Positions 8,230-16,874 of a stretch of 64,000 nt of DNA are shown here, in pieces. The stretch is from Clostridioides sp. ES-S-0010-02 (GTDB lineage Bacteria; Bacillota; Clostridia; Peptostreptococcales; Peptostreptococcaceae). Both the position numbers and the translations under genes were made by a program. The stretch's first letter is position 1. Each line of letters opens with the position of its first letter. The DNA is taken from NCBI GenBank assembly GCA_020641055.1, contig CP067345.1:2163317-2227316 (forward strand). Reading direction: 5' to 3'. The notes beneath the pieces were generated by a model that worked only from the letters and a program-made list of their open reading frames with translations, was not told the origin of the DNA and searched no databases.

Positions 8230-9645
8230 ATGAATTTTAAAAGTAAAGCCAAAGTATTAAGTTTATGTTTAATCTCAATTCTAATGATATTGACAGGTTG
8301 CACTAATTCTAAAAATGATAAAATCACTGAAATCAATATATTAGCAACTACAGACTTACATGGAGAAGTTACCTATAATGTAGCTGAAAAAATAAACGAA
8401 GAAAGAAAAAAAGACTCTAATATAACATTAGTAGATGCAGGAGATTTTTATGATTCGGATGGTTTAGGAGCAATGGAGCAATATCTTAGTGAGGCTCGAG
8501 ATGCTTACGAAAAAGATGAAGTAATTAAAAAAGAAGTACCTATAGTTAGACAAATGAGTGAAGTTAAATATGATGCAGTAGTGCTTGGTAATCATGAGTT
8601 TGTTTCTAGCTCTAAAAAAAATTTAGATAAAATGATAAATGAATTTAATAGTGAAAATATAGAAGTTTTATCTGCGAATACATATAATAGTAACAGTTCA
8701 AGTTATGTTAAACCTTACACAATAAATACAATTGAAACAAAATATGGTGAAGTTAAGCTTGGTATACTTGGTCTTACAATCAAAGAAGTCAGATAAGGAT
8801 GGGATTTTGATGAAAACGAAAATAAAATTAAGGCTAAGTCCAGAGATTTAAAAGATATGGCTACATACCAGGATTTATATATGAATGATATGATAGATGA
8901 TGCTAAAAAATGGGTGAAGGAAATAAAAGAAAAAGAAAATCCAGATATACTATTAGCCATAGTACATAGTGGAGAAAAACCTAAAAAGCCTAAAAAGCCT
9001 AAAAATCCAGGTAATAGAATACAAGAACTAGCTAAAGAAGTTGATGGAATTGATGCGATAGTAGCAGGGCATACTCATAAGGAAATTGAACAACATGATT
9101 ATACAAATAATAAAGGTGAAAATGTGATAGTTACACAACCAGGCAGTCATAACTCTTGTATATCAAAAATAACATTTGAATTAGAAAAAGGTAATAATAC
9201 TTGGAAAGTACAAGATAAATATTCAAAGTTAACTAAGATAGAAGAAGATAAAAGCTTAGAAAATTTTGGTGATTTGATAACAAATTTATCTGAGCTAAAT
9301 GATAAAAAGAGCGAAGTGAATTTGTCGTCATTAAGTAAATTCAAATGGGACAGAGCTTATTTATTTAGCAATGATATTAGTGTTGAAAAGATGTACAATA
9401 TAGTTGGTTATAAATGGAAAAATCTTGCAGATATAGAAAATGATAATAGAATTAAGATGGTATTTATGAATGGTAAAAAGGTTTCCTCATATGCTTGTTT
9501 TAAGGGAAAAGACTTTGGGATAGGTTTAAAAGTAGATAAATCTAAATATCAAGATGGTGTACTAGAGATACTACCTAAAAAGAATGACAAATTTGAAGTA
9601 AAGAAAAATAGTGAAGGATATGACATTCAATTAGTATATAAATAA
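8230..9645 (+). pseudogene. 5'-nucleotidase/metallophosphatase lipoprotein, interrupted by in-frame TAA
   Basis: Codons 1-188 and the open frame resuming after a single TAA (8794-8796) are in the same reading frame, so this is one gene of about 471 residues with a nonsense codon rather than a frameshift. The N-terminus is a lipoprotein signal (LILTGC-type box, Cys about residue 24). All metallophosphoesterase motifs remain, split over the two parts: TTDLHGE, DAGDFYD, LGNHEF, then VHSG and AGHTH. After the phosphatase core the C-terminus has a different domain (FKWDRAYLFSNDISVEKMYN onward), of a type I associate with M56-linked clostridial lipoproteins (from memory). A KPKKPKKPKNP stretch follows VHSGE. 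The upstream half alone lacks two metal motifs and should be inactive. Confidence 0.8.
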
Positions 9646-9699
9646 CAATCAGTAGTTAAATTTAGTTTTATGGACTGTTGTTACATATTTAGAACAAAA

Positions 9700-9744
9700 G
9701 AAAAGCCCTTAGAATCCAAATAAATACGTTCTAAGGGCTTTTTA
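9700..9744 (+). terminator. Strong bidirectional terminator
   Basis: AAAAGCCCTTAGAA (9701-9714) pairs with TTCTAAGGGCTTTTT (9729-9743). It has T-runs in both directions, closing the lipoprotein gene on the plus strand and anything arriving on the minus strand. Confidence 0.92.
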
Positions 9745-9841
9745 CTAGATATTTTTAAATAAGTTAAATAAATTTTTAGAAACTAGTTCAAGTTTCTCTT
9801 TTAAAAACGGCTAAACCTTCAATCAAATGTATATGAACTAA

Positions 9842-9955
9842 TTACCAATCTTTTCTACCTAATGAATTGAAAAGTTTTTCTAGTGGTTCTACTTTATTTT
9901 TATTTGCTGATTTTTTATCAACGTCATTTTGAACATATAACTGTATAAAGTTATA
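9842..9955 (-). pseudogene. C-terminal gene remnant, unidentified
   Basis: A 37-codon minus-strand frame, bounded by stops, reads YNFIQLYVQNDVDKK at its start and ends EKLFNSLGRKDW. The composition looks like real protein, but there is no start codon or ribosome binding site. It lies on the same strand, about 100 bp downstream of the c-di-GMP riboswitch mini-gene, and may be the detached tail of that or another decayed gene. Confidence 0.35.
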
Positions 9956-10058
9956 TTAGAATTTTTTCATTTGCTATCTTTTTTTATCAATTTTATATCA
10001 ATAATACATTTAAAATGTAGATAAAACTAAAAAGGGTTTTCTAGAAAATAAAATCCAT

Positions 10059-10235
10059 TTAATTATACTTACTTACCAATACCATCACTTGATGTAAACA
10101 AGATTCCACAACATTTTCACCATACTCTAGTATAAAATCGTTTAACTGCGTATCTATAAAATTACAGTAGTCATATGAACTACATATATAGGCAGTTAGT
10201 ATATGTGTACATCTATCTATTTTATTCATAAACAT
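10059..10235 (-). CDS. 58-aa unknown protein under c-di-GMP riboswitch
   Basis: The ATG (10235-10233) is preceded by AGGGGGA at the right distance (8 nt); a second in-frame ATG follows two codons later. The product has four cysteines in the N-terminal two-thirds (C9, C18, C24 and C46), is otherwise mixed polar, and has no signal peptide or membrane helix. It starts MFMNKIDRCTHIL and includes DTQLNDFILEYGENVVESC. I do not recognise a family. It may be a complete small gene or the surviving 5' end of a longer one, since a decayed frame follows on the same strand. It is transcribed from a clear promoter through a type I c-di-GMP riboswitch and terminator, so expression should depend on c-di-GMP. 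Confidence 0.6.
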   Translation of the reverse strand: MFMNKIDRCTHILTAYICSSYDYCNFIDTQLNDFILEYGENVVESCLHQVMVLVSKYN

Positions 10236-10265
10236 ATATTATTTATCCCCCTAAAAAACTTTCAT

Positions 10266-10291
10266 AAAAAACAAAAAGAAAATATCTTTTT
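10266..10291 (-). terminator. Expression-platform terminator of the c-di-GMP riboswitch
   Basis: On the minus strand AAAAAGA (10291-10285) pairs with TCTTTTT (10279-10273) around a 5-nt loop, followed by six T (10271-10266). It begins immediately after the P1 stem of the aptamer and ends 15 bp before the ribosome binding site, the usual arrangement of an OFF switch. The stem is AU-rich and so moderate in strength. Confidence 0.65.
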
Positions 10292-10368
10292 GGCAACTGG
10301 CTGACATAACTTATTTTATAAGTGTTAGTCCCTATAGCTTTGCGTCACTAAATTTCTCTAGTTTTGCC
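10292..10368 (-). promoter_or_regulatory. Type I cyclic-di-GMP riboswitch (GEMM-I)
   Basis: Read on the minus strand, the element begins GGCAAAACTAGAGAAATTTA (10368 downward), continues GTGACGCAAAGCTATAGGG, and closes with GTCAGCCAGTTGCC at 10292. The diagnostic blocks are present: GGCAAA, the GAAA tetraloop of P2, GACGCAAAGC, and a closing GGCAA/TTGCC P1 stem. GEMM-I RNAs bind c-di-GMP and are numerous in C. difficile, where those with an adjacent terminator usually switch genes off when c-di-GMP is high. The terminator follows directly. Confidence 0.9.
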
Positions 10369-10393
10369 TAGTTAGTTTTATTCTACGATTATA

Positions 10394-10422
10394 ATATTAC
10401 AGGAAAACGTTTTATTTTTCAA
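10394..10422 (-). promoter_or_regulatory. Promoter driving the c-di-GMP riboswitch
   Basis: On the minus strand TTGAAA (10422-10417), a 17-bp spacer and TAATAT (10399-10394) precede the aptamer by about 25 bp. Confidence 0.7.
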
Positions 10423-10429
10423 TATATAA

Positions 10430-10804
10430 ACTAAAAAAATTAAATATAAAAGTTATTTTGTCCTTTAAAAATAAAACATACAAGTAAATTATGTAATAAA
10501 GCTTGTTGTGTAAAAGGAACTGTAAAGTTATATTATTAATTTATTTGAATTATATTGATGAAGTATCACAAAATTAATCAACAGGAAGTGTTCAATATAT
10601 TAAAAAGAGTATAGATAATAAATATATGTGTATAAAAATCTATTATATCAAAAATAATAGCATTAACAGAATAAAGCTATAGTAAATAAAAGATGGTTAT
10701 TGAAATTTTAAAAAATTAGTGGGAATAAAGACAATAAATCATAAACTACTATAATAGTTTTGTAAATTTTAATACAAATAAAATATATGATATAAATAAA
10801 AAAT
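10430..10804. other. AT-rich stretch with possible decayed coding sequence
   Basis: There is no supported gene. Around 10558-10680, short plus-strand frames such as MKYHKINQQEVFNILKRV followed by stop (10558-10614) look like erosion products of coding DNA, but lack a ribosome binding site. Confidence 0.3.
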
Positions 10805-10833
10805 TTGTTAAAATATGATAAGTGTAGTATAAT
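10805..10833 (+). promoter_or_regulatory. Promoter of the TPP riboswitch operon
   Basis: TTGTTA (10805-10810), a 17-bp spacer and TATAAT (10828-10833) lie about 25 bp before the riboswitch. Confidence 0.75.
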
Positions 10834-10856
10834 CAAGTAGAAAAGATATAATATAT

Positions 10857-10936
10857 TTCGGGGAGCTAATATGCTGAGAGGAGATTTTATCTCGACCCTT
10901 TGAACCTGTTTGGATAATGCCAGTGTAGGGAGACCA
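10857..10936 (+). promoter_or_regulatory. TPP (thi-box) riboswitch
   Basis: The aptamer contains CTGAGAGGAG, GACCCTTTGAACCTG and GGATAATGCCAGTGTAGGGA, the conserved thi-box blocks in order, closed by GGGGAGCT at the 5' side. High thiamin pyrophosphate should favour the terminator at 10951 and shut off the uptake operon. Confidence 0.96.
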
Positions 10937-10950
10937 GTAAAGATAAAAAT

Positions 10951-10985
10951 AAGTCTTATCCTATTTTGGATAAGACTTTTATTTT
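10951..10985 (+). terminator. TPP riboswitch terminator
   Basis: AAGTCTTATCC (10951-10961) pairs perfectly with GGATAAGACTT (10968-10978) with a 6-nt loop, then a T-rich tail. Confidence 0.93.
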
Positions 10986-11078
10986 ATTTAAATATACTAT
11001 GTTTTTATCTATAAAATATTTTAATAAAAAACAAAATATACCTAGTAGGTATTAATTATTTTAAAAGGAGTGATTTAA

Positions 11079-11369
11079 ATGGTAATTGCAGACATAGCAG
11101 TAATGCCACTAAGACCTTACAAAGGTGAAGAAGAAATGTATAAAGTAGTAGATGCTTGTATAGCAGAAATTGAAAACAGTGGTCTTAAATGTGAAATAGG
11201 AGCAATGAGTACTACTGTTGAAGGTGATTTTGATGAAGTTTTTGAACTGCTAAAAAAAGTACATAAAATCCCTTTTAATCTTGGATGTGAAAGAGTTATA
11301 ACAGTAGCTAGAGTAGATGAAAAAGCTGGAGGTTTAACTATAGATGATAAACTTAGAAATCATAGATAA
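11079..11369 (+). CDS. Thiamine-binding protein, MTH1187/YkoF-like (DUF77)
   Basis: The 96-aa ferredoxin-fold protein has the pattern VIADIAVMPLR near the N-terminus and KCEIGAMSTTVEGDFDEV in the middle, typical of the MTH1187 family. Family members bind thiamin or its hydroxymethylpyrimidine moiety and accompany thiamin uptake genes. As the first gene after the TPP riboswitch, it is part of the uptake operon and its stop overlaps the next gene by 26 bp. The start is ATG after AAGGAGTGATTTAA. Confidence 0.9.
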   Translation: MVIADIAVMPLRPYKGEEEMYKVVDACIAEIENSGLKCEIGAMSTTVEGDFDEVFELLKKVHKIPFNLGCERVITVARVDEKAGGLTIDDKLRNHR

Positions 11370-12114
11370 AGTCAAAAATAGTATATATCCAATAGCAACA
11401 TTTTTGTTTATACTTATTTTTTGGCAATCTGTGGTAGAAGTTTTAAGAGTTCCTCAATATATACTGCCTACACCAATAGATATAATTAATGTATTTTTTA
11501 AAGATTATCAAAATTTATCCATGCATGCCATGGTTACTATAGGAGAAGCAATATTTGGCTTTATAGTTGCAATAATAATATCTTTAATAATTGGAATATT
11601 AATGGATTTTGTATTGATAATAAAAAAATGTCTTTATCCTATTATGTTAGTGACTCAAATGATACCTACAATAATAATAGCTCCACTTTTTATGATTTGG
11701 TTTGGCTTTGGAACAATGCCAAAAATATTGATGGTAACACTTACGTGTTTTTTCCCTATATTAATAAGTTTTGTAGATGGTATTGAGAATATTGATAAAG
11801 ATTATTTAAATTTGTTTAAGACTATGAATTCAAATAAGATTAATACTTTTATTCATCTCAAATTTCCTATGTCAATGGATAAATTTTTTTCTGGACTTAA
11901 AATATCTTCTACTTATGCTGTAATGGCAGCAACTGTTGCAGAGTGGTTAGGTGGAACTAAAGGTCTTGGTGTTTATATGCTAAGGTCAAAAAGTGCATAT
12001 GCACTTGATAAAGTATTTGCATCTACTATATTAGTAGTTATATTTAGCTTAATATTTGTAGGAATTGTACAAGCTATAAAAAAAGTTGTTATAAAACATA
12101 GATTAGAAGATTAA
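11344..12114 (+). CDS. thiX: ABC permease for thiamin precursor uptake (ThiX-like)
   Basis: The 256-aa protein has about six membrane helices and is of the SsuC/TauC binding-protein-dependent permease type. The cytoplasmic EAA-like loop is in the middle (FVDGIENIDKDYLNLFKTMN region), and the C-terminal AEWLGGTKGLGVYML segment is characteristic of HMP/thiamin-precursor permeases. It overlaps the upstream gene by 26 bp and abuts the substrate-binding protein, indicating translational coupling. TPP control supports a substrate such as formyl-aminopyrimidine or HMP (inference). Confidence 0.85.
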   Translation: MINLEIIDKVKNSIYPIATFLFILIFWQSVVEVLRVPQYILPTPIDIINVFFKDYQNLSMHAMVTIGEAIFGFIVAIIISLIIGILMDFVLIIKKCLYPIMLVTQMIPTIIIAPLFMIWFGFGTMPKILMVTLTCFFPILISFVDGIENIDKDYLNLFKTMNSNKINTFIHLKFPMSMDKFFSGLKISSTYAVMAATVAEWLGGTKGLGVYMLRSKSAYALDKVFASTILVVIFSLIFVGIVQAIKKVVIKHRLED

Positions 12115-13858
<1,744 letters not shown>

Positions 13859-13894
13859 AATTCTATACGTTTTTACCTAGTGATTATTAAACTT

Positions 13895-13933
13895 AACAAT
13901 CCAAAGTGCAATCAGCATTTTGGATTGTTTTTT
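13895..13933 (+). terminator. Terminator of the TPP operon
   Basis: AACAATCCAAA (13895-13905) pairs perfectly with TTTGGATTGTT (13919-13929), followed by T. Confidence 0.92.
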
Positions 13934-13982
13934 AGTTATACGTCAAAATTTTATATATTATGTTAATAATAATCAAGTACTA

Positions 13983-13991
13983 TGATATAAT
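13983..13991 (+). promoter_or_regulatory. Extended -10 promoter of mutS
   Basis: TGA-TATAAT at 13983-13991 is an extended -10 element. No good -35 is visible. It lies 30 bp before the mutS start. Confidence 0.6.
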
Positions 13992-14020
13992 ATTTAATTA
14001 GAAAAGAAGGAGGTTTAATA

Positions 14021-16864
14021 ATGCAAATAGATATGAATAAATTAACTCCTATGATGAAACAGTATCTTGAAGTAAAAAATAGATATAAAGATTGTATACT
14101 GTTTTTTAGATTGGGAGATTTTTATGAAATGTTTTTTGAAGATGCATTAGTAGCTTCAAAAGCTCTTGAAATAGCATTAACAGGGAAAGCCTGTGGTTTA
14201 GAAGAACGTGCTCCTATGTGTGGAGTACCATTTCACTCAGCCAATTCATATATATCAAAGTTAGTAGAAAATGGATATAAAGTAGCAATAGGTGAGCAAA
14301 TGGAAGACCCATCTACTGCAAAAGGAATTGTTAGGAGAGAGGTAATAAGAGTTATTACTCCTGGAACAGTTCTAGATGGAAATTTACTTGAAAATAAAAA
14401 GAATAATTATTTATTATCTTTATATAAAGATGACGCCAATATAGGTTTAACTTATGTAGATATAAGTACAGGAGAAGCTAATGCAACTTGTCTGAATGAA
14501 GATAAAGTAATAGAAGAAATTGCAAAAATTCATCCTACAGAAATAATTATAAATGATTTGAATTTTATAGAAAAACTTAGAGATATAGCTACTGTAAGCA
14601 ACATATACATAAATGAAAGTTTTAGCGACAACTATTTAGATATAAATATATTAAAAGAGTATTTTCCAGAGGTTTATCTACAAAAATTAAAGTTTGATGA
14701 TAAGGGTCTTATAAAATCTAGTTTATCAATTCTTCTAAACTATATATATAACACTCAAAAGCAGATAACATCCAATATTAATAATATAAATATATACAAT
14801 TCATCAGAGTATATGGTCTTAGATATGTTTACTAGAACTAATTTAGAACTTACTCAGACTATAAGAGGAAATAAAAAGAAAGGTTCACTATTACATGTTT
14901 TAGACAAAACATCTACTGCAATGGGAGGAAGACTTCTAAGAAAATATGTAGAAGAGCCTCTGATAAATAAACCTAAAATTGAAAATAGATTAAATGTAAT
15001 AGAAGAAATAAAAGATGATTTTATACTAAGAGAAGATTTAAATGATATACTTAAAAATATATATGATATAGAAAGAATATGTGGGAAAATAGCATTTGAA
15101 AGAGTAACACCAAAAGAATTAGTTCACTTAAAAAATTCAGTAGAAAAATTACCAAATCTAAAAGACACAATAGACTTATCAAATGCAAATAGATTAAAAG
15201 AGTATGTATCAGAAATGGACAAGTTGGACGATATATACAGTTTAATAGATGAAGCCATTTTGGAAGACCCTACAATAACTATAAAAGATGGGAATATAAT
15301 TAAGTCTGATTTTAGTGATGAACTTAAAGAATTGAGGGATATTTCTAAAAATGGTGCTTTTCTTATAAAAGAAATAGAAAATAGAGAAAGAGAAAAGACA
15401 GGAGTTAAATCATTAAAAATAGGATTTAATAAAGTATTTGGATATTATATAGAAATAACAAAGGCTAACTTTAAACAAGCAAAACTAGATGAGACATATA
15501 TAAGAAAGCAGACACTTAGTAATGCAGAAAGATATATAACTCCAGAGTTAAAAGAAATAGAAGAAAAGATACTACATGCTGAAGAGAAAATTAAATCTCT
15601 AGAATATGAGATATTTGTAAGTATAAGAGATACTATATATAAAAATATAGACAGAATACAAAAAGTAGCTAAGATTATAGCTAATATAGACGTTTTTGTA
15701 TCTTTGGCAACAGTTGCTCACATAAACAACTATATAAAACCACAGATAAACGAAAATAATAAACTCGATATAAGAAATGGTAGACATCCAGTTGTTGAAA
15801 ATATAGTAGGTGAAGAAAATTTTGTTCCAAATGATACATATTTAAATCGTGGAGAAAACATCATTAACATAATAACTGGACCTAATATGTCTGGTAAGTC
15901 AACATATATGAGACAAACTGCTATAATAGCACTTATGGCACATATAGGTTCTTTTGTTCCAGCAGAATATGCTAATGTACCGATATTAGATAGAATATTT
16001 ACAAGAGTAGGGGCTAGTGATGATTTATCTCAAGGACAATCTACTTTTATGGTAGAGATGAATGAGGTATCTCTTATATTAAAAAATGCTACTGAAAGAA
16101 GCTTAGTTATTTTAGATGAAATAGGACGTGGAACTAGTACTTATGATGGTATAAGTTTAGCATGGTCAATAGTAGAATATATTCAAAAGAATATTAGATG
16201 TAAGACACTATTTGCAACACATTATCATGAACTTACTGATTTAGAAGAAGAATTTAAAGAGGTTAAAAATTATTCAATAGCAGTTAAAGAAGATGGAGAG
16301 GGAATAATATTTTTAAGAAAAATAATTCCTCAAGGTGCAGATAAGAGTTATGGAATCTATGTTGCTAAATTAGCTAAATTGCCAGATGAAGTCATAGATA
16401 GAGCAAAATATATACTTAAGGATTTAGAAAAAAATCATGTTTATAACAGTGTAGCAATAAATGGAGATAAAGAAAAAACTATTGTGATTAATAATGATTT
16501 AGATGAAGAACTACTTAAGGTAAATCAGAGCAATTTTAAAAATAAATACGAATCTCTAAAAATAGAGCATGAGCTTATAGTAAAAGATTATAAACACATG
16601 AAAAAGGATTATGATAAACTAAATTCTAAGTTTAAAACGTTAAACGATGAAGTTATTTCAATGAAGAAAAAGGATAGTAAAGAAGAAATTGATAAAGAAG
16701 ATTCTGTAAAGGAATTAGCACTAACTCAAATATCTTTTGATAGTGTAAAGAGAGATATATTGTCAGAAGAAATTTTAAACTTAGATATTTTAAATATGAC
16801 TCCATTAGATGCTATAAATTCTCTTTACAATCTTCAAAAAAAAGCAAAAGAAATAAAATCTTAG
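14021..16864 (+). CDS. mutS: DNA mismatch repair protein MutS
   Basis: MutS recognises base mismatches and recruits MutL. Visible features are the mismatch-reading motif GDFYEMF (F34, E36), connector and lever regions, the P-loop GPNMSGKST (from residue 620), and the DEIGRGTSTYDG Walker B/signature block. At 947 aa it is about 80-90 residues longer than typical bacterial MutS1. The extra length is a Lys/Glu-rich, probably coiled-coil segment of about residues 810-910 before the terminal LNLDILNMTPLDAINSLYNL helix. The start is ATG after GAAGGAGG. mutL follows after 10 bp. Confidence 0.98.
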   Translation: MQIDMNKLTPMMKQYLEVKNRYKDCILFFRLGDFYEMFFEDALVASKALEIALTGKACGLEERAPMCGVPFHSANSYISKLVENGYKVAIGEQMEDPSTAKGIVRREVIRVITPGTVLDGNLLENKKNNYLLSLYKDDANIGLTYVDISTGEANATCLNEDKVIEEIAKIHPTEIIINDLNFIEKLRDIATVSNIYINESFSDNYLDINILKEYFPEVYLQKLKFDDKGLIKSSLSILLNYIYNTQKQITSNINNINIYNSSEYMVLDMFTRTNLELTQTIRGNKKKGSLLHVLDKTSTAMGGRLLRKYVEEPLINKPKIENRLNVIEEIKDDFILREDLNDILKNIYDIERICGKIAFERVTPKELVHLKNSVEKLPNLKDTIDLSNANRLKEYVSEMDKLDDIYSLIDEAILEDPTITIKDGNIIKSDFSDELKELRDISKNGAFLIKEIENREREKTGVKSLKIGFNKVFGYYIEITKANFKQAKLDETYIRKQTLSNAERYITPELKEIEEKILHAEEKIKSLEYEIFVSIRDTIYKNIDRIQKVAKIIANIDVFVSLATVAHINNYIKPQINENNKLDIRNGRHPVVENIVGEENFVPNDTYLNRGENIINIITGPNMSGKSTYMRQTAIIALMAHIGSFVPAEYANVPILDRIFTRVGASDDLSQGQSTFMVEMNEVSLILKNATERSLVILDEIGRGTSTYDGISLAWSIVEYIQKNIRCKTLFATHYHELTDLEEEFKEVKNYSIAVKEDGEGIIFLRKIIPQGADKSYGIYVAKLAKLPDEVIDRAKYILKDLEKNHVYNSVAINGDKEKTIVINNDLDEELLKVNQSNFKNKYESLKIEHELIVKDYKHMKKDYDKLNSKFKTLNDEVISMKKKDSKEEIDKEDSVKELALTQISFDSVKRDILSEEILNLDILNMTPLDAINSLYNLQKKAKEIKS

Positions 16865-16874
16865 AGGTGTAAAA

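Noticed and set aside
8794-8796. Programmed stop readthrough at the TAA in the phosphatase gene
   Set aside because: TAA is the least leaky stop, no known readthrough stem or motif was seen downstream, and a simple nonsense mutation explains the data.
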